A DNA stretch of 64,000 bases from Hamiltosporidium tvaerminnensis (Eukaryota > Microsporidia > Dubosqiidae): assembly GCA_022605425.2 (NCBI GenBank), contig JAKIMF020000011.1, forward strand, positions 682,001 to 746,000, given 5' to 3'. The stretch's first letter is position 1. Each line of letters begins with the position of its first letter. Shown here one piece after another: positions 23,050 to 33,070 of this stretch. The notes under the pieces are model-generated. The model made no database searches. It was not told where the DNA came from and saw only the letters and a program-made list of their open reading frames with translations. The position numbers were made by a program, and so were the translations under genes.

Positions 23050-23772
23050 GGTGGTTAACCAGATAAAAAACTATCTGCTTGTTATTGAGTCAAAAGATTG
23101 ATATATGAAACCATCGTTTGAATTTTTGCGTGGGGATAAAACCACAATACATCTTCAGCTGTTCCATAGCAGTTTGTATGAGGAGGAGAAAGTCTAAGAG
23201 CTAGCGAAGCTTTCTACAAATTTATTTTGTAGTTTTTTACGTAACTAGATTGCAGACCGTGCTTAACATGTAGGTAATTTCTATTTAAAAGCATGGAAAC
23301 TTAGCCTTTCTCACTCGGGTTAGAAGACTCAGCACTTTGTATTAGGTTATAAATACAAACTCATTTAAAACCGGGTGTGCTAAGTAGCAGGTTATTCCGT
23401 TGATTTGACATTGAATGTTTAGGTGGACTCCTGTAAGTTTCTAAGATATATCTTTCCTAGAATTTTATTGTGTTCAGAAAATATAGGGTAAGTGAGAATG
23501 CTGCATGGTCTTAGGGGAGCCCAAAATAGGTTTCGGCATTCGATCACACTTATTGCGACCGACATTAACAACGTCGGGGCAACTGGCTCGCCTATTAATT
23601 AGGTTCTAAACACTTAGTAGATAAAGACTTTATGACGTAGATATCGCAGCATGTACTGATGAATTAATGGTAAACCAATTATTTATGTTAAACCTAGAAC
23701 TGCGTTAATGGCATGAAAAAAAATATAAACCTGACCACTGTATTTCAAGAAGATGGGATACTTTAAATTAAA
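23050..23772 (+). mobile_element. SINE-like element copy 2, diverged
   Basis: Full-length but diverged copy, from GTGGTTAACCAGATAAAAAA to GGGATACTTTAAATTAAAG. All internal blocks are present in order, including GATTGCAGACCG, CTCACTCGGGTTAGAAGACT and TATGTTAAACCTAGAACTGC. I could not find a convincing target-site duplication, which fits an older insertion. Confidence 0.8.
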
Positions 23773-24081
23773 GTTTTATAATAAAATATCGTGTTTTTAC
23801 ATTAATTATAACTTAATCAACTATTTTATTTTATACCGGTTTATTTTTAATTTATATTTATTGCCTTATCGTATTTATTTAGATTATTACCTAAAACATT
23901 TATATTCATCTTATCAAAGATTATATCAAAACATAGTTTAAAGCAATTCGTAAAGTCTTTTTTAAGTATTTCAAACAGAAGAACAGATTGAATAATAACC
24001 ACATTAATTAAAAAAAATGATTTGGTGCTTATTTTAATAAATGAATTTAAAAAGTGAACAAATTTGCCCAATAAATTTAAA

Positions 24082-25446
24082 TTAGAGTTCTAAAATTGCA
24101 TTAAGATTGTTATAAAAAGAAATCAATTCTTCTTTTTTTAATCTTTTGCCAAAATCAATAATTTTATCAAAATTAGTCAGTAAAGTTTCTTCTGAAAACA
24201 AAAATATAATTACCAGTAACCTAGCACAGCTTCTATATCCTTTACATATCAACAATTCATTAAAATAATTTTTTTTTATATCAAAATTTGGTATACTTTT
24301 ATTTCTATCAATTAAAAACCTTGAATTTATTTTTCTTTTGATTTCTTTAAATTCCAATTTATATTTACTGACACAATCTTGATTATAAAAAATATATAAT
24401 TCTTCATAAATATATTTACTATTCCAATCAAATGTTCCATTCATAATAAAATATGGCATTACGTACATAGGATGTGAATATAATAGAAACAAAATATATT
24501 CAACTGTTTTTTCAACAATTTCTTTATCAGGAGAATTTAGATATGAAATTATATAATTAGATTCTACCGTAGAATGTATTACTTTTTCAATAATTTGTAA
24601 AGAATTGGTATGATTAATTATTTCTTTCCAATACATAAAAAGTGTTTTTGGTTCTTTATAAACTAAAAATTCTATATTTTTTATGACTTCTTTGATCTTT
24701 TCAGAATCGATTTTTTCCAATCTTTTTATTAAAATATTTAATAATGAAAAAACTGTAAGATAATGTGATATACTATCTTCTGAATCAGATTTCATAGGTA
24801 AATTTCTGAATATTTCATTTAGATTTAAAATATATTTTGAAATATAATTTTTACCAAACAAAATATTTATTACTTTATCTGTTTCTACAGATAAAAGATA
24901 TGTAAAGGAAGTTCTTGAATATTCACCAAATATAGAAACATTAAAAATATTATTAAATATAATATCGATCAAACACTCATCTTGTAAATAATACTCAACA
25001 AAATTACTATTTTCTAATATCAATTCACAAACAATCAAAGCCAATGGAAGAAAATGTGTTTCTTTTTTTATAAATAAATAATTTATAACTTGAAAAATAT
25101 TTGGATGTATTTTTGCCTTATCAGGAAATATAATCATTATTTTTTCAAAAAAAGAAATTATTTCTTTTTTATACTCATTAGAACTTTCTAGTATTTTTAT
25201 TAGAATAGTAGGAATATTATTAATAAGAAAATAATCTAAACATTTATAATCTATCTTAGATTTCTGTTCATAAAGTAAACTTTCATAAATTAAATTTAAA
25301 TTAATTTTTATATCTTTGTATTCATTTATTTCTAAACAAGATTTAAGAAACTTTTTGTAGATAGACGTATGTCGCTTGGTATATGAAAGGATTATATTTA
25401 TTAGTTTCGATCCTTTTTCTTTTTTTTCGAAATCGTTGTGTTTCAT
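24082..25446 (-). CDS. Helical-repeat protein resembling RAI16/FHIP family, 454 aa
   Basis: Intact minus-strand ORF, entirely alpha-helical in character with no signal peptide or membrane segment. The block order resembles the RAI16-like/FHIP (FTS-Hook-interacting) family: LLYEQKSKIDYKCLDYFL (about 52-69), KEIISFFEKIMIIFPDKAKIHPNIF (about 93-117), LALIVCELILENSNFVEYYLQD (about 136-157), SRTSFTYLLSV, FRNLP, and a later region with EPKTLFMYWKEIINHT and YILFLLYSHP. FHIP proteins link dynein adaptors of the Hook class to endosomes. Whether such a complex exists in this organism is unknown. The assignment rests on remembered block similarity, so the function is tentative. The ATG follows AAACCCACAGTT, giving a CCC start context. 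Copy C of the LINE ends about 210 bases upstream of the start. Confidence 0.55.
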   Translation of the reverse strand: MKHNDFEKKEKGSKLINIILSYTKRHTSIYKKFLKSCLEINEYKDIKINLNLIYESLLYEQKSKIDYKCLDYFLINNIPTILIKILESSNEYKKEIISFFEKIMIIFPDKAKIHPNIFQVINYLFIKKETHFLPLALIVCELILENSNFVEYYLQDECLIDIIFNNIFNVSIFGEYSRTSFTYLLSVETDKVINILFGKNYISKYILNLNEIFRNLPMKSDSEDSISHYLTVFSLLNILIKRLEKIDSEKIKEVIKNIEFLVYKEPKTLFMYWKEIINHTNSLQIIEKVIHSTVESNYIISYLNSPDKEIVEKTVEYILFLLYSHPMYVMPYFIMNGTFDWNSKYIYEELYIFYNQDCVSKYKLEFKEIKRKINSRFLIDRNKSIPNFDIKKNYFNELLICKGYRSCARLLVIIFLFSEETLLTNFDKIIDFGKRLKKEELISFYNNLNAILEL

Positions 25447-25660
25447 AACTGTGGGTTTCTTATTTTTTAAATATATGTTATCTTTCTATTCTAAAACATT
25501 TCAGAAACCAATATTCTGAAACAAAATATTTAATTTTTAAAATAAACGCTCTAAATTATATCAAAAAATTATTTTTATTTCTTGGATTTGTAAGGAAAAA
25601 CAATATATTTGAAAAATATAATTCTAAAACAAAGGTATTAAATTATAAAAAAATACAAAA

Positions 25661-27160
25661 TTTATTTAATGAAATGCTAAGTTAAAACATTTTTACCATT
25701 TTTATATGTTTTCTTCTACCTCTTTTGCCACAGTTGTTTCTTCTTCTTAATCCGACTTTAAATTTATGTTATTGGTCGGTGTTCCTCTAACGTGATTCTT
25801 CTTGTGAAATAAGGGGTGCTTTATTTTTTGGTTTAAAATTTTTTACACAATCTTCCTCTCTCTTCTCTCCTTTTAAAAGGAGTGTTGGTTCCTCATGCAT
25901 CTCTGCTATCATAATAACACCCATTGACGCTCTTTCCCAGCTCTCTTCGGCATTTAGTCCTGACTCAAGTCCTCTTCGTCGGTCAAAGGAAATTGTTTCG
26001 ACTGTCTTCTTAAGTACTATAGACTGAATGTATGCCTCTACATTCATGGGTATTTCTCATCTTTGTCGTTGAGATTTATGGTATTTTGTCACAATACCGT
26101 CCCAGGTAATCTCACATAAGGGATTATCTCAACACTAAACTTATAAATAAGACCAAACTCATTGGCTAGCAGGTCATATTTCCTAAGTTTTTAAGTTTCA
26201 ACTATTTGAAGTGAATCTTGGGAAGTGATTTCTACTTCAATGAGTGTTATCTTATTCTTCTTCTTATCTAAAATAAATATGTCCGGTCTGTTATTCCGAA
26301 TTTTAACATCAGTTTTAATTCTAGTGTCCACTCTTATCTCTGCATACTCATTATCAAGAATTTCTTGAACTGAGTGACTCCTAATTCGTTTTGAGGACTT
26401 AAACTTATATCTATTTAAGAGAAGTAAGTGTAGGAATCTAACCACTTCATTATGCCGTCTGGTATAGTCATGGCCCAGCATTTTTTTACATCTGGTTGCT
26501 AGATGATCTACAGTCTTACCAGACTTCCCGCAATGTTGACACACACCATCTGCTCCCCAGAATACATTTCTATCCTGGATATAGCAGAACACAGCTTCAT
26601 TTCGTGGCCTAATATTTCCTCTCTTTAGCCATCTTGAAGAGTCACTAACACTCACAAGCTCATTTTTCCTTGCATTATATAACTTTGAATGAAGTTTTCG
26701 TTTTTCTATTTCGTTATATAGTTTTGCAAGTTGAGCTTCTTCTAAACTTTTCTTAGTGACTTCTTCTACCAACTTGTACTTTATTTTTAAGAAGCGTTAT
26801 ATTAGTGCAAGATGGGTTTTATTATTATTCACCACCTTGAGGATTGCTGCTCGTCTAGTTGATATTTCTTTAATTTTTTCCAGACAATCCAAGAGTTGCA
26901 GAAGCATATATTCGCTTCGTAACTCAACACTATGTAGGCTTCTTTCAAGTTCTGTTCTAGGAAGTTATAAACGCTCTTTAAATCCTGGTCGGAGATGTAT
27001 TTTATTCTTCACCAACACCGCACGCACTGAATCATTCCACTTAGAGAAGCCAGACGGTTCAAGTCGAAATACTCCTATGTGATAGGTGATTTACAGTATC
27101 ACACGTTGATTTATTGCGCAAATAAATTTTTTGCGTTTAGTCTCTTGTGACAAATGATTT
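25661..27160 (-). mobile_element. LINE copy C, 5'-truncated
   Basis: Minus-strand copy starting in the region just after the reverse transcriptase. About 27130-27160 aligns to the LCHTILNAKN block of the full-length copy. It runs to TTAAATAAA at 25661. A 193-codon frame (26191-26772) carries the CCHC finger (VCQHCGKSGK) and the RPDIFILD...LIEVEI endonuclease signature intact. A TAA at 26191-26193 stops it at the same codon as in copy A. Upstream, the junction region reads in one frame as YHIGVFRLEP, confirming that the full-length copy carries a frameshift and a nonsense change there. A further 86-codon frame (25787-26047) holds the acidic C-terminus. Confidence 0.85.
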
Positions 27161-27312
27161 AAACTATAATTGAATTTATTTTTCATATTTAAAAATAAAA
27201 ATAAGGCCACCCCTAACAATATAAAATAAAACTGTTTAAAAGGAATAATTTAAGCAAATCATATCTTTATACTGAAAGATACTAAGCTTATTTGAATATA
27301 AATTGACGTACT

Positions 27313-28031
27313 TTATTTAAAAGTATTACATCTTGCAAAACTCAGGCAAGTGTTATATTTGTTTTCATGACATTAACCCAGTTTTAGGTTTAAAATTAAT
27401 AACTGGTACCCCAACACTCCATCCGTACTCTCTGCGATACCTACCCCCTAAAGCCTTTCATCTACCAGGTATGTAGAACTTAATTACTAGGCTAGGCGGT
27501 TTCCCGGAGTTCGTTAATGCTGTTGCATGGAGTGTGATCCAAGGCAAAAGCCCCCTTGGGCTTCCCCGAGACTATGCAGCATTCTCACTTACTTAAAACC
27601 TTTGTCCCCAACGAACATCTGACTAAGATATATTTAAGACTTACATGGGGTCCAACTAGACAGTGCAATGTCTTACTCACAGGTATTACCTGCTACTTAG
27701 CTCTTCTCGGCTTTTAATGGGCGTTATTTTTAAATCTCCCAGGCGCTAAGTCTTCTAACCCGAGTGAGCAAGGCTAGGTTTCTATGCTTTCGCATGACAA
27801 TTACCTACAAGTTTAGCTGCAATCTGCAATCTGGTTGCATAAAAAACTACAAATAAATCTGTAGAAAAATTTTCTCCATTTCTTAGACCTCTACTCCTCA
27901 TAACAACTCCCATGGAACAACTAAAGATGTAGTATGGGTTGATTCACACCAAAAATCCAAACAATGACCTCATTATAGTTTCACACACTCATTGCCAAGC
28001 AGAAAGTTTTTTATGTGGTTATCCCTCCACT
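27313..28031 (-). mobile_element. SINE-like element copy 3
   Basis: Minus-strand copy. On the element strand it begins AGTGGAGGGATAACC and ends TACTTTTAAATAA. A perfect 12-bp direct repeat, AATTGACGTACT, occurs at 27301-27312 and 28032-28043, immediately outside both ends, marking a target-site duplication. Confidence 0.85.
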
Positions 28032-28043
28032 AATTGACGTACT

Positions 28044-28745
28044 AAATATTAAATAAAAAAATAGGATGGCTTATTCTCAATTAATAAGAATTTTTTTTAA
28101 CGAAAAATTCACATTTTTATTTGGTATAATTAAATAAATAAACTTACACTAAGTGAGGTCGGAATTACTTCACAAGCTTCACTTAAAACTGATCGAAAGT
28201 TATAATTAAGTAAATATAAAGCTTGAATAATAAATTTAGTTCTATTTATAAATATAATTACATATGTGATAATTTGGTATGGTATTGTGACAAAATAAGA
28301 ATTCTCTTTGATAAATCTATTACCCAGTGTCATATAAACAGCTGAGATATATTTACAATCAATACTTCGTTTACAAATCATTAGCACGTTTAATATGATG
28401 TTAAATTAGTGAAAAGTCAAAATTTAAATATCTAATTTCGAATAATTCACCTATTTTTTTATAAAACAAAAAATTATAAAATTTATGATTAAATTAAATA
28501 GAAAAAAGCTTTTAATGTAGAAAGAAGTAAATAAATCTAAAATTAAAATATCTTATTATTTTAAGAAATTTGAGAACAAGAATAACAAATTATTAAACTA
28601 AATTTCTACGTATACCAAATTTCTATTTAAAGTAATTGAAATATTAAAAAATTTATATCACTAGCAAATTATAGAAAAAAATAAGAATAGAAAGTAAAAT
28701 TATATCATTAATAAATATTTCTGCTTTATTTTTTTACAAAATATT
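28044..28745. other. AT-rich interval upstream of the PTPA gene
   Basis: No gene is supported. A short minus-strand frame at 28130-28387 has no recognisable content. It leads into the tandem repeats before PTPA. Confidence 0.45.
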
Positions 28746-28749
28746 ATCT

Positions 28750-29085
28750 AATGATTCGTTTTTTTATATCAAAATTATTAATCGTAGATAAACTTTTTTA
28801 TAAAATTACAGTTTTATTATATCTAATGATTCGTTTTTTATTTCTAATTTATTAATTGGGGACAACCAATTTTCAATAAAGATACTATTTTATAAAGAAA
28901 GTCTTTTTTTATTTCTAAGTTATTAATTGTCGATAAACTTTTTAATACAATTACTATTTTATAAAGAAAGTCTTTTTTTATTTCTAAGTTATTAATTGTC
29001 AATAAACTTTTTAATAAAGATACTGTTGTATTAATAAAGTATTTTTTTATTTCTAAGTTATTAATTGTCGATAACTAATTATTTT
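28750..29085. repeat. Imperfect 69-74 bp tandem repeats upstream of PTPA
   Basis: About five units, each containing a form of TTTCTAAGTTATTAATTGTC. The anchor ATTTCTAAGT or its variant recurs at about 28766, 28840, 28911, 28980 and 29049, so the last units are exactly 69 bp apart and the earlier ones 71-74. The array ends about 50 bases before the PTPA ATG, so it covers the probable promoter. Confidence 0.75.
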
Positions 29086-29134
29086 AATAAAAAAACTGTT
29101 TTTTTGTACAAAGAAGACATATTAAGGAACCCTT

Positions 29135-30259
29135 ATGGTAGAAGATTTTAAAAGAACGCATGCTTATAGAACAATATTTAAATTTATAACAAAAGTGAAT
29201 ATGTCAGTGATGCGTACACAGCAGAAATACGATGGAGACTTAATAAAATTTCTTGATGTGTTGGACACAGAAATAAAAAAAATACAGCTTTGTTCTTCGC
29301 CGCAGCGGTATGGAAACAAGGCAGCAAGGGTATTTTTTGAATTTATAAAAAATGTAAAAACGCTATCGTTTGGCCAGTCTGAAGAAATAATTCGTTATTT
29401 TATTTCTTCTTTTGGTAATTCTATTCGATTGGATTATGGAACAGGACACGAATTGAATTTTTTTTGTTATTTGTATTGTTTATATACTGAAAACTATATT
29501 TCTTTGGAAGAAATATTTCCTATTTTAAAAAAATATTTTCAAATTGTTCGTAATTTTATATTTAAATTTAATTTGGAACCGGCTGGTAGTCATGGGATAT
29601 GGGGTATTGATGATTATCAGTTGCTTCCTTTTCTTTTCGGCTCATCTGAAATTATACAATTGAATCGAATTAAAATTCGAAGAAGTTTTGAAATGAAAGA
29701 GGAACTAAAAAACCAAGAAAAAAATGAGGATTTTGAGAAAATAAAAAAACAAGAAATAAGTAATAATTTTTATAAAAATATAGAAAATTTTGAACTCAAC
29801 GAACTCGGTGAGGCAAAAAGTAATAATTTTTATAAAAGTCGAAGAAAAATTGAAATGAATGCTGAAGATACTAATAATACTACTAATAATAACAATACTA
29901 CTAATACTAATAATAATACTACTAACAATAATACTAATAATACTAATAAGAATTATACAGAGAGTAAAACACATTATATTTCAGAAATAACCTTTGAAGA
30001 TATATTTTCGTGTCCAGAATATTCCAATACTGCATATTCTCAATCCTTACATTTTATACACAAACACAAGACAAGAAGTACATATAGACCTTTTCAAGAA
30101 CATTCTCCTGTTCTTTATCGTCTTAGAGAAAAGAGCTGGGATGCAATAAATAAAGGAATGCTTAGTATGTATGATCATGAAGTTTTAGGAGCAAAAGTTG
30201 TTACTCAACATTTTATTTTTAGTAAATATTTAAAAGAAGATTGCTATGATTTTGAATAA
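29135..30259 (+). CDS. PTPA: Serine/threonine phosphatase 2A activator (PTPA family)
   Basis: PTPA proteins are peptidyl-prolyl isomerase-like activators that help load metal into the PP2A catalytic subunit. The family signatures are clear: RYGNKAARVFF (residues 58-68), SFGNSIRLDYGTGHELNFF (92-110), EPAGSHGIWGIDDYQLLPF (148-166), LFGSSE (167-172), then after an insertion EHSPVLYRL (322-330), SWDAINKGMLSMYDHEVLGAKVVTQHF (334-360). Between the two halves, residues about 180-285 form an insertion not usual in the family. It is lysine-rich with a duplicated SNNFYK motif (209 and 229), then a threonine/asparagine tract (about 246-272) encoded by an AAT/ACT trinucleotide repeat. The start has a CCC three bases upstream (ACCCTTATG). 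Tandem repeats flank the gene on both sides. Confidence 0.93.
   Translation: MVEDFKRTHAYRTIFKFITKVNMSVMRTQQKYDGDLIKFLDVLDTEIKKIQLCSSPQRYGNKAARVFFEFIKNVKTLSFGQSEEIIRYFISSFGNSIRLDYGTGHELNFFCYLYCLYTENYISLEEIFPILKKYFQIVRNFIFKFNLEPAGSHGIWGIDDYQLLPFLFGSSEIIQLNRIKIRRSFEMKEELKNQEKNEDFEKIKKQEISNNFYKNIENFELNELGEAKSNNFYKSRRKIEMNAEDTNNTTNNNNTTNTNNNTTNNNTNNTNKNYTESKTHYISEITFEDIFSCPEYSNTAYSQSLHFIHKHKTRSTYRPFQEHSPVLYRLREKSWDAINKGMLSMYDHEVLGAKVVTQHFIFSKYLKEDCYDFE
29868..29950 (+). repeat. AAT/ACT trinucleotide repeat inside PTPA
   Basis: In-frame runs of AAT and ACT/AAC codons encode an asparagine/threonine tract. Length changes by whole codons would keep the frame, so this is a likely polymorphic site. Confidence 0.85.
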
Positions 30260-30341
30260 AATGTTTTTAAATAATTTGTAAATTTAATTAGTATTCTTTT
30301 AGATTATTTTTACTATATGTTTTTATTATTATTTAATATTT

Positions 30342-30860
30342 ATATTCTTCTTTGATATTATTTAATATTTATGTTGATATTTAATTATTTTGACTATTAT
30401 TTGATATTTATTTAATATTTATATTCTTCTTTGATATTATTTAATATTTATGTTGATATTTAATTATTTTAACTATTATTTGATATTTATTTAATATTTA
30501 TATTCTTCTTTGATATTATTTAATATTTATGTTGATATTTAATTATTTTAACTATTATTTGATATTTATTTAATATTTATATTCTTCTTTGATATTATTT
30601 AATATTTATGTTGATATTTAATTATTTTGACTATTATTTGATATTTATTTAATATTTATATTCTTCTTTGATATTATTTAATATTTATGTTGATATTTAA
30701 TTATTTTAACTATTATTTGATATTTATTTAATATTTATATTCTTCTTTGATATTATTTAATATTTATGTTGATATTTAATTATTTTGACTATTATTTGAT
30801 ATTTATTTAATATTTATATTCTTCTTTGATATTTATTTGATACTTATATTCTTCTTTGCT
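30342..30860. repeat. 79-bp minisatellite downstream of PTPA
   Basis: The anchor ATATTCTTC recurs at 30342, 30421, 30500, 30579, 30658, 30737 and 30816, exactly 79 bases apart, giving six full units and a partial seventh. Units are nearly identical and differ mainly at one G/A position (TTTTGACTATT or TTTTAACTATT, in the order G,A,A,G,A,G). Such homogeneity suggests recent amplification or gene conversion. It starts about 80 bases after the PTPA stop codon. Confidence 0.95.
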
Positions 30861-30964
30861 ATTTAATATTTATTTAAAATAGATTTACCATACTTTTTAA
30901 TTTATTTTATAGTTATAGATTTACCATACTTTTTAATTTATTTAATATTTATTTTATAGTTATA

Positions 30965-31699
30965 TTGTGGAGAGAGAATAACCACATAAAAAACTTTCTG
31001 CTTAGCAATGAGTGTGTGAACTGGTGTGAAGATCATTGTTTCGATTTTTTGTAGGAATAAAACCACACTACATCTTTGGTTGTTCCATGGGAGTTGTTAT
31101 GAAGGGGAGAGGTCTGAGAAATGGAGAAACTTTTTCAAAAAATTTATTTGTAGTTTTTTACGTAATCAGATTGGATTGCAGACTGCAGATGAACATGTAG
31201 GTAATTGCCATGTAAAAGCATGGAACCCTAGCCTTGCTCACTCGGGTTAGAAGACTTGGCGCCTGGGAGATTTAAAAATAAAACCCATTAAAAGCCGAAA
31301 GAGCTAAGTAGCAGGTTATACCTGTTGGTATGACATTGCACTGTCTTGTGGACCTTATGTAAATCTTTGAAATGTATCTTAGCCTGAAGTTTATGAGTTC
31401 ATAGGTGTATAGTTAGTGGGAATGCTGCATAGTCTTGGGGGAGCCCAGGGGGGGGGCTTCGGCTTTCGAACACACTCCATGCAACGAACATTAGAGAACT
31501 CCGGGCAACTGATTCGCCTATTAATTAGGTTTTACACACCTGGTAGATGAAAGGCTTTCGGACGTAGGTATCGCAGGGGTTACTGATGGAGTGTTGGAGT
31601 AGCAGTCATTTATGTTAAACCTAGAACTGCGTTAATCTCATGAAAACAAATTTAAAACTTGCCACTATTTTAAAAAGATGTGATACTTTTAAATAAAGT
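30965..31699 (+). mobile_element. SINE-like element copy 4
   Basis: Plus-strand copy, from TTGTGGAGAGAGAATAACC to TACTTTTAAATAAAG. The flanking sequence ATTTTATAGTTATA is duplicated at 30951-30964 and 31700-31713, with one more shared T, giving a 14-15 bp target-site duplication. The site itself lies in a local repeat (AGATTTACCATACTTTTTAA recurs before and after), so the duplication is slightly less certain than in copies 1 and 3. Confidence 0.85.
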
Positions 31700-31744
31700 A
31701 TTTTATAGTTATAGATTTACCATACTTTTTAATTTATTTGTATT

Positions 31745-31925
31745 TTTTACAAAACATTTTTCTTTTTTTTTTATAATTTTATTAAATAAATCAATCTCTA
31801 ATATTTTCTTTATCTCTCTATTATTTTTTTTAGAATATTTTTCTTTTTTTTTTATAATTTTATTAAATAAATAAATCTCTAATATTTTCTTTATCTCTCT
31901 ATTATTTTTTTTAGAATATTATCCT
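31745..31925. repeat. 81-bp tandem duplication
   Basis: A unit containing TTATAATTTTATTAAATAAA and TCTCTAATATTTTC occurs at about 31771 and 31852, 81 bases apart, followed by a partial third unit. It is purely AT-rich and non-coding. Confidence 0.75.
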
Positions 31926-32138
31926 TTTTTTCTAATATATTTAGATTTTAGATTATTCTTTAATATTTTTATTTTTGTAATTTTCTAAAAAAAATATTCT
32001 TTTATTGAAAAATATTAAACTAATTACAATATAAATAATAAATAATGAAAAATTAAAAAAATACTTCAAATAATTTTTCTGAAATAAAATAATTTTAAAG
32101 AAAAAAAAGTAAATTTAAAAAAAACTTGATTTTTAACA

Positions 32139-32881
32139 TAAAAAATTAGACTTTATTTAAAAGTATCACATCTTTTTAAAATAGTGGCAAGTGTTATATT
32201 TGTTTTCATGACATTAACGCAGTTCTAGGTTTAACATAAATGACTGCTACCCCAACACTCCATCGGTAACCCCTGCGATACCTACGTCCCAAAGCCTTTC
32301 ATCTACCAGGTGTGTAGAACCTAAATAATAGGCGAGGCAGTTGCCCGGAGTTCGTTAATGTCCGTTGCATGGAGTGTGATCGAAGGCCGAAGCCCCCCCT
32401 GGGCTCCCCCAAGACTATGCAGCATTCCCACTTACTCTACACTTTCTGAACCCAATAAACTTCTAGCTAAGATATATTTCAGAGATTTACATGGGGTCCA
32501 CCTAGACAGTGCAATGTCATACCAACAGGTATAACCCGCTACTTAGCTTTCCTGGCTTTAATGGTTTTTTGTTTTGTATCTCCCAGGCGCTAAGTCTTCT
32601 AACCCGAGTGAGCAAGGCTAGGTTTCCATGCTTTTACATGGCAATTACCTACATGTTCAGCTGCGGTCTGCAATCTGGTTACATAAAAAACTACAAATAA
32701 ATTTGTAGAAAAAGTTTCTCCATTTCTTAGACCTCTCCTCTTCATAACAACTCCCATGGAACAACCGAAGATGTAGTGTGGTTGTATTCCCACCAAAAAT
32801 CCAAACAATGATCTTCACACAAGTTTCACACACTCATTGCCAAGCAGAAAGTTTTTTATGTGGTTATCCTCCCTCCACAAC
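32139..32881 (-). mobile_element. SINE-like element copy 5
   Basis: The best preserved minus-strand copy. On the element strand it begins GTTGTGGAGGGAGGATAACC and ends TACTTTTAAATAAAGT plus a short AT tail. A 12-bp repeat, TGATTTTTAACA, lies at 32127-32138 and 32882-32893. The flanks themselves contain other copies of similar AT sequence, so this target-site duplication is only probable. It sits about 190 bases past the 3' end of the RNR gene. Confidence 0.85.
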
Positions 32882-33070
32882 TGATTTTTAACAAATTTAT
32901 ATTTTAAATAAAAAAAAGTAAATTTAAAAAAAACTTGATTTTTAACAAATATAATTTAAAAAAAAAGTAAATTTAAAAAAAAAGTAAATTTAAAATATAG
33001 AAAGAATTAAATTTCAAAGAAAGAAGTAAAAACTAAAAAATATTTAAACGTAAATAACCTTTTAATTGAC

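Noticed and set aside
23753-24071. Short ORFs on both strands next to SINE-like copy 2
   Set aside because: Low-complexity AT-rich translations with no start context and mutual overlap.
26756-27082. 108-codon ORF antisense to the LINE, also at 52670-52996
   Set aside because: It is the opposite strand of the conserved LINE coding region; its repetition only reflects the element.
29705-29974. 89-codon minus-strand ORF rich in Ile and Ser
   Set aside because: Antisense of the low-complexity region of PTPA.
30342-30860. Possible CRISPR-like array
   Set aside because: The 79-bp units are contiguous with no unique spacers, and the genome is eukaryotic. It is an ordinary minisatellite.
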